A stretch of 9,122 nucleotides of DNA from Pirellulaceae bacterium (GTDB taxonomy: Bacteria; Planctomycetota; Planctomycetia; Pirellulales; Pirellulaceae). Below, piece by piece: positions 1-6,622 of this stretch (the stretch's first letter is position 1; each line of letters opens with the position of its first letter). The stretch lies in contig JAKVBZ010000138.1 of assembly GCA_022448645.1 (NCBI GenBank), forward strand, positions 1 to 9,122, read 5' to 3'. A program made the position numbers and the translations under genes. Under the pieces are notes generated by a model. The model searched no databases and was not told the DNA's origin. It saw only the letters and a program-made list of their open reading frames with translations.

Positions 1-95
1 TCGAGCTGGTGAGTGGTATTTTAAGGAATTTTCAGAACCTAAGGCTTATCCTATGGGGATTAATATAATTTTTTACTCAATGACACACTAACAAT
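1..95 (+). other. AT-rich leader upstream of the MoxR gene; possibly the 3' tail of an upstream gene
   Basis: This stretch is visibly richer in A and T than the genes that follow. The frame beginning at base 2 has no stop until TAA at 89-91, so it could encode the last 29 residues of an upstream protein (ending IIFYSMTH) that stops 4 bases before the MoxR start. An open run this short is quite likely by chance, a second frame is also open for 21 codons, and I recognise no family in either. The alternative is an ordinary 5' untranslated region. No inverted repeat typical of a terminator was seen. The frame-2 reading also ends in a minimal unit, ATG ACA CAC TAA, at 80-91. Confidence 0.3.
64..69 (+). 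promoter_or_regulatory. Candidate -10 element (TATAAT) for the operon
   Basis: A perfect TATAAT hexamer lies 26 bases upstream of the MoxR ATG in AT-rich sequence, a suitable position for the -10 box of a housekeeping promoter with a short leader. No good -35 hexamer is found 16 to 18 bases upstream (that area reads around cctaaggcttatcc), so the match rests on the -10 box alone and could be coincidental in AT-rich DNA. If 2-91 is coding, this would be a promoter inside the end of the upstream gene. Confidence 0.35.
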
Positions 96-1121
96 ATGGA
101 TACAGAAACAACAGACAACACACATGAACAAGATCGCCAGGCTGTCGAACAAATTGCTGCCGGTCGTGAACAAATTGAAAAGGAACTTGGAAGAGTCATC
201 ATCGGTCAGAAATCGGCTGTTGAGGAAATACTCATTACCTTGTTTGCCGGAGGTAATTGCCTGATTACCGGTGTGCCTGGTCTCGCAAAGACTCTTATGG
301 TTCGTGCCATTGCCGGGATTTTTGATCTGGATTTTCATCGTATTCAATTCACACCTGACCTTATGCCGGCAGATATTACCGGAACGGAAATACTTACCGA
401 TGGTGAACACGGTCGTGAGTTACGTTTTGTTAAAGGTCCGGTGTTTACCAATGTGCTTTTGGCAGATGAAATCAACCGTACTCCACCAAAGACACAGGCT
501 GCTTTGCTCGAGGCCATGCAGGAGCGGAATGTGACGAGTATGGGGAAAACGTATCCGCTCGAAGAACCTTTTATTGTGTTTGCCACACAAAACCCTATTG
601 AACAGGAAGGCACGTACCCGCTTCCAGAGGCTCAGCTTGATCGGTTCATGTTTAGTTTGTGGATGGACTATCCTGATGTTGCGGAAGAAGAAGCGATCGT
701 CGAGGCAACGACGACCGACGAGACACCCAGCGTGGAAAACATTTTGAGCGTGCAGGATGTTTTGGATTTTCAGCGGCTGGCGCGACGCATTCCTGTGTCG
801 CCTCATACTGTCAAATATGCTGTTTCACTAGCGAGAGCGACTCGTCCCCAAGATCCGACTTCTGGGCCGATGACCCGTGATTATGTAGCATGGGGTGCCG
901 GGCCGCGTGCCAGTCAGTACCTTATTCTTGGTGCCAAATCATTGGCGTTACTCGACGGAGATCCGGTGGTCTCTGGGCAGCACGTCCGGGAAGTGGCACC
1001 GTTTGTCCTGAGGCACCGTGTACTGATGAATTATAACGCAAGCGGAGATGGCATTACTTCGGCAGACGTTATTTCACAGATCTTGAACGAGACTGCCGAG
1101 CCACTCTATATCGGATCCTAG
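96..1121 (+). CDS. MoxR-family AAA+ ATPase
   Basis: A 341-residue cytosolic AAA+ ATPase of the MoxR family, whose members use ATP hydrolysis to remodel or activate protein partners, usually together with VWA-domain proteins. Seen in the sequence: Walker A GVPGLAKT at residues 59-66, Walker B VLLADEINR at 120-128 with catalytic D124/E125, sensor 1 ATQNP at 163-167, an arginine-finger candidate R183 in QLDRF, and sensor 2 arginine R271 in GAGPRAS. The C-terminal lid helices fill residues 210-341. Length is normal for the family and no membrane segment or signal peptide is present. ATG at 96 is the first start after an in-frame TGA at 81-83; there is no Shine-Dalgarno site before it. Its stop lies 2 bases before the DUF58 start, so the two are probably translated together, as is typical of MoxR/DUF58 pairs. 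The family is certain; the substrate is unknown. Confidence 0.97.
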   Translation: MDTETTDNTHEQDRQAVEQIAAGREQIEKELGRVIIGQKSAVEEILITLFAGGNCLITGVPGLAKTLMVRAIAGIFDLDFHRIQFTPDLMPADITGTEILTDGEHGRELRFVKGPVFTNVLLADEINRTPPKTQAALLEAMQERNVTSMGKTYPLEEPFIVFATQNPIEQEGTYPLPEAQLDRFMFSLWMDYPDVAEEEAIVEATTTDETPSVENILSVQDVLDFQRLARRIPVSPHTVKYAVSLARATRPQDPTSGPMTRDYVAWGAGPRASQYLILGAKSLALLDGDPVVSGQHVREVAPFVLRHRVLMNYNASGDGITSADVISQILNETAEPLYIGS

Positions 1122-1123
1122 CC

Positions 1124-2119
1124 ATGTCCAGCAGCACGCATGTCGCGAACGAAGGACTGAACCGCCGCTATCTGCGACCACAGGATCTACGGAGGCTGAA
1201 GCCGTTGTCCTTCGCAAGTCGCCGTGTCATCGAAGGATTGTACGCTGGACATCATGCAACGCCGCAGCGTGGTCAGAGTGTGGAATTCCGTGACTATCGA
1301 CCTTATTTGCCTGGTGACGAAATCAACAGTATTGATTGGAAGGTTTATGGACGCACGGACAAATTGTTCGTGCGCATTTTTGAACATCATGCGGACATGA
1401 CCGTTAACTTACTGATAGATGCGTCGGCATCGATGAGTTACCGAGGCCGACTAGGACAGCACCGACGCCTCCCATGGGTATTGAAACCTACGGAGTCTTC
1501 GGACGAGAAATTGGCCGAGGATGCATCCCCCAGTAAGTACGATGTAGCTTGTCGATTGGCGGCCGCTATCGGATTTTTAGTGGTCAATCAGCAAGACCGG
1601 GTTGGCGCGGGGTTTGCCCAGGAGGGTCTGATCTCTCATCGACGTCCGGCGAGCTCTTTACAGCATTTGCTTACAATTCTGGATGGTATGGAGCAAGTAT
1701 TGCCTACAGCTCAGGCCAAATTGCCTGAGGCCGTTTCGCAGATCCTGGGGAACAGCGGTAAACGCGATATTTTGGTCGTTTGCAGCGATCTTTGGGAGGA
1801 TCGGGACGAAATCCTACGGGCTTTGTCGATGGCGAGTCACCGTGGAGGTGAGGTAATCCTGTTCCATATCCTTCATCCACACGAAATGAATTTGCCGCAG
1901 GTGGAAAACGGCCTATTCATCGATAGCGAATCCTCGACCCGTATCCGACTGAATGTCAACGACATTCGTGAAGCGTATGCTGAGCAGATCACGGATTATC
2001 TGTCGGCTTGGCGATCTTCGTGTCGCGGCGCTGAGATCGATTATTCGTTGGTAACAACGGACATGCACTACAGCAAAGCGTTGGAAAACTATCTGCATGC
2101 TCGCTCTGCAATCAAGTGA
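1124..2119 (+). CDS. DUF58 / VWA-domain protein, MoxR partner
   Basis: A 331-residue soluble protein of the DUF58 family, nearly always encoded beside a MoxR ATPase and thought to be its adaptor or effector. The family core is clear: an EFRDYRPYLPGDEINSIDW-type motif at residues 54-72, then a VWA MIDAS motif DASAS at 99-103 (D99, S101, S103) and the second-half MIDAS aspartate D222 in VVCSDLWED. No transmembrane helix is visible, unlike the longer DUF58 proteins with two N-terminal helices, so it should act in the cytosol with the ATPase. Odd feature: about 30 polar residues (108-137, including H113, W118 and an acidic run) sit between the MIDAS strand and the SKYD helix, where these proteins usually have only a few. 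The ATG follows the MoxR stop by 2 bases without a good ribosome site, suggesting reinitiation. The VWA partner role is inferred from family and context. Confidence 0.94.
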   Translation: MSSSTHVANEGLNRRYLRPQDLRRLKPLSFASRRVIEGLYAGHHATPQRGQSVEFRDYRPYLPGDEINSIDWKVYGRTDKLFVRIFEHHADMTVNLLIDASASMSYRGRLGQHRRLPWVLKPTESSDEKLAEDASPSKYDVACRLAAAIGFLVVNQQDRVGAGFAQEGLISHRRPASSLQHLLTILDGMEQVLPTAQAKLPEAVSQILGNSGKRDILVVCSDLWEDRDEILRALSMASHRGGEVILFHILHPHEMNLPQVENGLFIDSESSTRIRLNVNDIREAYAEQITDYLSAWRSSCRGAEIDYSLVTTDMHYSKALENYLHARSAIK

Positions 2120-2122
2120 CAG

Positions 2123-4297
2123 ATGACCACGGAATTAACGTCTGCGATGATAGCCTTCATTTCCCTAACGACGCCATTGATGATGTTGGGCATGGGATTG
2201 TTGGTGTTGCCGGTTCTCGCGCATTGGCTCAGCCGTCATGCGCGGCGCCATATCGTATTTCCATCCATCGAGTTATTGGCCGCATCGGCAGCCACGCATT
2301 CCTATTGGCATCGCTTACGACGTTGGCTTCTATTGCTGCTGCGTTGTCTGACAGTCTTTTGGATTGTTTGGGCTTTCGCTCGTCCAGTATGGGTCGGTCC
2401 AGAAACGCAGCCGGGAAACTTACAAGATCGTGTGGCCGCTGTGATCCTTTTGGATACGAGCTTGTCGACGACACAGCAGACTGCTGGTGTGCCGTTGTTT
2501 GAAACGATGCGCGCTTCGGCCGTGCGAGCCATCGACGAACTTCGGCCAGGTAAAGACGTGGCGAATGTTGTTTGTGCGGATGCGAAGCCCGATGCGCTGT
2601 TTTCTCAGATGAGCCCCAATTTGCAGGTGGTTCGCCGCGAGTTAGTAAAACTGAAACCCACGTTGGAACGATCGGATTTAACCACAGCTTTGTCGTTGGC
2701 CAATGATCTGTTGTTCCGCTTTTCCGGAAGGCGTCGACTAATCATCGTGTCGGACCTGCAAAAGTCAGCCTGGAACGAAGTTTTGGCTGCGGGACAGTCG
2801 TCCGTTCTGTTGCCACCTGGAACGCAAGTCACCCTGATCGCGCCCGATCCTTCACCGCCCGCCAATATTGGACTGAGCGATCCTCGTTGTTTTCCACCGC
2901 AAATGACGGTTGGACAAAACGTGTCTTTCGTTGTTCAGGTCTCCAACCACTCGGCCGGAAACCGGCAAATCCAAGTTTCGGCAACCCAAAACGAACAGCC
3001 TTTAGAACCCCAGACAGTGGAGGTGGAGCCGGGGCAGGAGGCAGAAGTAGTTTTCGAGACGGTCGTGAGTGACATGACTCCTCTACGTGTAAAGTTTGCA
3101 GTACCCGGTGACGCACTCGGTGCCGATAACGTCGCCTTCCTGTCTGTCACGCCCATTTCATCCATTTCCGTGGCGGTGGTGAGTGATGACAGTCCGCAGG
3201 AACCTGGTACGGGGGCATTTTTTTTGACGCGATCTTTAGAGCCACACGGTGACGGCCAGGACGTTATGACCGTTCGCCATGTACCCACAAAAGAATTGGT
3301 TGGCAATTCGCTGCGAGGTGCTGCAGCTGTTTTTGTTGATTACCTTGGTGTGCTGTCAGAAACCTCGGGACGGGTTTTGGTCGACTACTTGCGTGGTGGT
3401 GGCGGGCTTGTTGTTTTCTGTGGTGAAGGTCCGGTTCAGCGGAACTTGCTCGCTTTGGAAAGGGAAGCAAACCAACCGTTCCTGCCTTGGATCCCCGCTG
3501 AGCGTTTGGATTTGGCGCGACATGATCGGTTCGTACGCATTGTGGGCGGGCGTTGGCAATCGCGTCTGTTACACGAATTTGATGAACAAAGTCAGATCGC
3601 GTTGGGCGAAGTTGCGTTTGGCAAGATCTATCAAGTGAGCCAGCTGCGGCCCGGAAGCCAAGTGTTGCTCAGTTATGACAATGGTATGCCTGCAATGGCG
3701 TCGTCGGCGTTGGAGACGGGGACCGTTGTATTGGCAAACTTCAGCCCGGCTATTACATCTAGCGAAGTGGGGAAATACGGATCGTTCGTGGCTCTTACCC
3801 ACATGTTGGCTAAAGGGATTGGAGCCGACACCGACCAGGCGGATGCAGCAATTGTCGGTGAAAGTTACCTCTTATCAAACGCGATCGGCAAGGCCACGTC
3901 ATCGGGAGCCTTACAGCTTGTGGGACCCGATGGTTCTGAGGTCGAGGCTGAATACGACGTACAGTCACAAACGTTTGCTGTGCATGTAGGCCGAGTACCT
4001 GCCTCGGGATTTTATGAGTTACGCCAGGAAGTTGATGGAAATGGTTCCAACGAACACAATATCTTGGCGGTCTTGGCCTCCAACGTCGATTCGCGAGAGA
4101 GCGTCTTGGAGCGTTTCGATAAGCAGCAGATTGTCAGTTTGTTCGGCGGCACGGATACACAAGTGATGGCTGGACCCTCAAAAGATTGGGAGCCCATGGT
4201 AGATGTCGCGGGCCGTCCGTTGTGGGGAATAGCACTCATTTTAGCGATGGTCTGTATGGGTGTTGAGTTGGTATTACTTGGTTGGTGGAGGAGATGA
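2123..4297 (+). CDS. BatA-like membrane protein with VWA and GATase-like domains
   Basis: A 724-residue membrane protein. Residues about 12-90 match the BatA / aerotolerance-regulator N-terminal domain: a hydrophobic helix (12-35), a basic loop with the RHIVFPSIELL pattern (38-52), and a second helix (68-87) ending in FARPVW. A VWA domain follows, with MIDAS DTSLS at 111-115, a threonine candidate T187/T188 in DLTTAL, and D211 in IVSDLQ. After a beta-rich stretch (250-345), residues about 346-560 look like a GATase-like fold, with VLVDYLRGGGGLVVF at 418-432. A last helix (about 699-718) ends in WWRR. Basic residues between helices 1 and 2 put that loop inside, hence VWA and GATase-like parts outside. 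Starts 3 bases after the DUF58 stop. ATG at 2147 (residue 9) is an alternative start, with a GGAA upstream and better agreement with the usual short BatA N-terminus. Its exact role is unknown. Confidence 0.9.
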   Translation: MTTELTSAMIAFISLTTPLMMLGMGLLVLPVLAHWLSRHARRHIVFPSIELLAASAATHSYWHRLRRWLLLLLRCLTVFWIVWAFARPVWVGPETQPGNLQDRVAAVILLDTSLSTTQQTAGVPLFETMRASAVRAIDELRPGKDVANVVCADAKPDALFSQMSPNLQVVRRELVKLKPTLERSDLTTALSLANDLLFRFSGRRRLIIVSDLQKSAWNEVLAAGQSSVLLPPGTQVTLIAPDPSPPANIGLSDPRCFPPQMTVGQNVSFVVQVSNHSAGNRQIQVSATQNEQPLEPQTVEVEPGQEAEVVFETVVSDMTPLRVKFAVPGDALGADNVAFLSVTPISSISVAVVSDDSPQEPGTGAFFLTRSLEPHGDGQDVMTVRHVPTKELVGNSLRGAAAVFVDYLGVLSETSGRVLVDYLRGGGGLVVFCGEGPVQRNLLALEREANQPFLPWIPAERLDLARHDRFVRIVGGRWQSRLLHEFDEQSQIALGEVAFGKIYQVSQLRPGSQVLLSYDNGMPAMASSALETGTVVLANFSPAITSSEVGKYGSFVALTHMLAKGIGADTDQADAAIVGESYLLSNAIGKATSSGALQLVGPDGSEVEAEYDVQSQTFAVHVGRVPASGFYELRQEVDGNGSNEHNILAVLASNVDSRESVLERFDKQQIVSLFGGTDTQVMAGPSKDWEPMVDVAGRPLWGIALILAMVCMGVELVLLGWWRR
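4285..4293 (+). promoter_or_regulatory. Shine-Dalgarno-like site inside the end of gene 3
   Basis: The purine-rich run GTGGAGGAG lies in the final Trp-Arg-Arg codons of gene 3, with 13 bases between it and the ATG at 4307. It is the only strong Shine-Dalgarno-like sequence before any of the five starts. The spacing is a little long for gene 4. It is also immediately before an ATG at 4294 overlapping the gene 3 stop (ATGA), but that frame closes after 42 codons and has no recognisable content, so gene 4 is the likely beneficiary. Confidence 0.4.
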
Positions 4298-4306
4298 TTT
4301 CGGACC

Positions 4307-6553
4307 ATGTCTTTGTGGCTGGGACAATTCGCCTGGGTCTGGCAACCCATAGTGTCGCCGAGCCTCATTGTGGCGGGTGCCACGTTTTTAGTTGTAGCGG
4401 CCGTATTCGCCTACTGGCGTAGCTTCGGTCGCGCTCCTCGTGCGAACCTTGTCTTGTTAACAATGCGATTGGTTTGGGCCATCACGTTGGCCGTTTTGCT
4501 GTTTGGTCCTAGCACGGAATTACCGCCGCGAACCGATAGCGAGAAGTCTCAGCTTCGAATTCTGCTGGACACTTCCGCGTCGATGCAAACGAATGATTGT
4601 CAGTCGAGATCGCGTTTCGATTTTGCTGTGAAACGCTGGCTGAATGACGAGGTGTTGGCAAAATTGGGTCAGCACCACCAGGTCCGCTTGCAACAGTTCA
4701 GTGATCAACTACGTCCGCTGACGAAGGACCATTTAAACGAAAATGCAGCCTCCGTTGCCACAGGTCGAGCGACGTTCTTGGCAGACAAGGTGCGAACGGT
4801 TCTTTCTCAAGTGTCATCGAATCGCAAGCCCACGGAATTATTGGTTATCAGTGACGGCCATGATCATAGTGAAACGCCCATGGAACCCGTTTCTGCACTG
4901 GCCAAGTCGCGAAAAGCACCCGTTTATACGGTCACGCTTGGCGGCCGAAGCCTGCACCGCGACCTTACCGTGGTGGCCGTACCCATGCAGGACTTTTTGC
5001 TGACTAATGAGCCCGGAGCGATTCTCGTCAAACTGTATCAGGTTGGTCTAGACGATGCGCGGACTTCACTCCGCATGCAGTGCGGCGAACAGATTCATGA
5101 AACGGAGGTTGATTTCGATGGCCAACGAATGTTGGAAATTCAAATGCCCATCCAGCAAAGTGAGGAAGGGCAATATGAATACTCCATCGCGGTGGAACCA
5201 CTGGCTGGTGAAATGGAAAAAGAGAACAACCGGCAAGTTGTCTTTTGTGATGTGAAGCAACGACGACTTAAGGTGCTGTTGCTGGAAGGGCAGCCGTACT
5301 GGGATACCAAGTTTTTGGCACAGTCGTTGCGCAAGGACGAACGTATTCAATTGGTGCAAGTGACTCAAGTGTCCTTGCAAAACCGCGAAACTATCCTGAG
5401 TCGAGCACAAACGGATTTTACGGCGGCCCTACCTGACTCCGTAGAAAAGTGGCAGGCCTACGATCTGGTTGTCTTGGGACGAGGGCTGCATCACCTATTG
5501 GAAGCCGATAACGCAAAACAGCTGGTAAACTATGTGGTGGATGGTGGTGGAAATGTGGTATTTGCCCGAGGCCGTGCGGGACATGACGATCATGCCGAAG
5601 AAATCTGGAGTCAACTGTCCGTTTTGGAGCCAGTGGTTTGGGCACCGGGTGACGAACGAGACTTGCCGATTTCATTGACGAACGCCGGCAAGACGTCACC
5701 ATTTTTGTCTGCTATCAAAATGGGTATGCAGGTCGATGAGGTGTTTTCTCAATTGCCTGGTTTAGAGTCTGTGTCGCTGATGGATCGCACAAAACCGGCT
5801 GCTGTTGTGCTCGCCGAAACGGTAGATCCCGCAGGAAACGCAGCCAGACCAGCTCTTGCCCTGATGCAGGTGGGGCGTGGGCATGTTGTGTCGTTGCTGG
5901 GGCAGGGTACGTGGAGGTGGAGTCTTCTATCACCTGAGCATCAAGAGTTAGCTGGGTTTTATGACGCGTTTTGGTCAAATCTTGTTCGTTGGTTGGTAAT
6001 GGGGAGTGATTTTCCCCCGGGACAACAGGTGACATTGGGGCTCAGCCGAACTAGCGCTCGTCTAGGAGACCCTCTTGTGGTAGACGTTGCTCTCAAGCGG
6101 CGATACGATCATCCGAGCGAAATGCAATTGCACATTCGAGAACCGTCTGGGAATGTGCGAAGTTTACAACTTAGCAAGAAGCTGGGACACGATTTGCGGT
6201 ATCGTGCGGAGTTTGAAACGCAGCAGCAGGGGATCCACGTCGTTACGCTTGAGGCTCCCGGCTTCGAGCCAGTGACGCAGCAACGAAAATTGAACGTGTA
6301 CGATATCGACATGGAACGACTTGAAGCGTCCGCTAATCCACAGGTGATGAGACTGCTTGCTGAGCAAAGTGGAGGGCAAACGATTAACCCAGATCATCCA
6401 GAACAACTTATTGATTTACTTCACCAAAAACGGATGGCCTTTCAATATCCACCAGAAACTGTCTACGTATGGGATCGTGGTGCATTCTTGTTTTTGCTGG
6501 TTGCTTGGGCGGGGATGGAATGGATTCTACGTCGTTTAATAGGGTTGTTATAG
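4307..6553 (+). CDS. Membrane VWA protein with GATase-like domain
   Basis: A 748-residue membrane protein with the same overall plan as gene 3 but a different N-terminus. Two helices (about 17-36 and 49-68) flank a basic loop YWRSFGRAPR, then a VWA domain with MIDAS DTSAS at 88-92, T156 as the threonine candidate and D183 in VISDGHDHSE. A linker with beta-strand character (about 215-315) leads to a GATase-like region at about 320-570: RLKVLLLEGQPYWDTKFL at 320-337, YDLVVLGRG at 385-393, LVNYVVDGGGNVVFARG at 406-422 and GHVVSLLGQGTWRW at 525-538. No cysteine nucleophile elbow is evident, so it is probably not an amidotransferase. A second beta-rich stretch (about 575-665) precedes a final helix (about 724-742). 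The positive-inside rule places the large middle portion in the periplasm. It begins 9 bases after gene 3. The architecture recurs next to MoxR/DUF58 genes in planctomycetes; its function is not established. Confidence 0.9.
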   Translation: MSLWLGQFAWVWQPIVSPSLIVAGATFLVVAAVFAYWRSFGRAPRANLVLLTMRLVWAITLAVLLFGPSTELPPRTDSEKSQLRILLDTSASMQTNDCQSRSRFDFAVKRWLNDEVLAKLGQHHQVRLQQFSDQLRPLTKDHLNENAASVATGRATFLADKVRTVLSQVSSNRKPTELLVISDGHDHSETPMEPVSALAKSRKAPVYTVTLGGRSLHRDLTVVAVPMQDFLLTNEPGAILVKLYQVGLDDARTSLRMQCGEQIHETEVDFDGQRMLEIQMPIQQSEEGQYEYSIAVEPLAGEMEKENNRQVVFCDVKQRRLKVLLLEGQPYWDTKFLAQSLRKDERIQLVQVTQVSLQNRETILSRAQTDFTAALPDSVEKWQAYDLVVLGRGLHHLLEADNAKQLVNYVVDGGGNVVFARGRAGHDDHAEEIWSQLSVLEPVVWAPGDERDLPISLTNAGKTSPFLSAIKMGMQVDEVFSQLPGLESVSLMDRTKPAAVVLAETVDPAGNAARPALALMQVGRGHVVSLLGQGTWRWSLLSPEHQELAGFYDAFWSNLVRWLVMGSDFPPGQQVTLGLSRTSARLGDPLVVDVALKRRYDHPSEMQLHIREPSGNVRSLQLSKKLGHDLRYRAEFETQQQGIHVVTLEAPGFEPVTQQRKLNVYDIDMERLEASANPQVMRLLAEQSGGQTINPDHPEQLIDLLHQKRMAFQYPPETVYVWDRGAFLFLLVAWAGMEWILRRLIGLL

Positions 6554-6622
6554 CGAAGTTGTGGACGAGACGTGCAACGCGTTAGAATGAGGGAGTGAAA
6601 GCAGGTTCAGCAGTTTATTATC
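6554..6622 (+). other. Intergenic gap between genes 4 and 5
   Basis: At 69 bases this is the only real gap in the cluster. It holds a sigma70-like promoter candidate (6559-6588) and a purine run GAGGGAG at 6589-6595, too far (27 bases) from the gene 5 ATG to be a normal ribosome site. A 4-bp GTTG/CAAC pairing (6558-6561 with 6575-6578) is too weak to be a terminator and has no T run after it, so read-through from gene 4 into gene 5 is expected. Confidence 0.6.
6559..6588 (+). promoter_or_regulatory. Possible internal promoter for gene 5
   Basis: TTGTGG at 6559-6564 and TAGAAT at 6583-6588 are separated by 18 bases. The -10 candidate matches TATAAT at 5 of 6 positions; the -35 candidate matches TTGACA at only the first three. 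Transcription would start near 6595 and give a leader of about 28 bases before the ATG at 6623. Its position in the one sizeable gap of the cluster makes it more believable than the match alone, but planctomycete promoters are poorly defined. Confidence 0.35.

Noticed and set aside
60..410. 116-codon minus-strand frame crossing the MoxR start and leader
   Set aside because: It is antisense to the conserved MoxR N-terminus including Walker A. Its Phe/Cys-rich end is what reverse-reading AT-rich DNA gives, and no motif supports a divergent gene.
420..806. 128-codon minus-strand frame inside the MoxR gene
   Set aside because: It is antisense to the Walker B and sensor motifs, is rich in Arg/His/Cys, and has no domain signal.
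2116..2502. 128-codon plus-strand frame overlapping the start of the BatA-like gene
   Set aside because: It is out of frame with a convincing BatA N-terminal domain and VWA MIDAS; its own translation has no family resemblance.
4012..4383. 123-codon minus-strand frame across the gene 3/gene 4 junction
   Set aside because: It is antisense to the C-terminal helix of gene 3 and first helix of gene 4, with low-information composition and no motif.
4294..4422. Plus-strand frame starting at an ATGA overlap with the gene 3 stop, right after a strong purine-rich site
   Set aside because: It closes after 42 codons with no recognisable content and lies wholly over the start of gene 4, which has clear membrane helices and a VWA domain in its own frame.
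6558..6578. GTTG/CAAC inverted repeat after gene 4 as a possible terminator
   Set aside because: Only 4 base pairs plus wobble pairs, a large loop, and no T run downstream.
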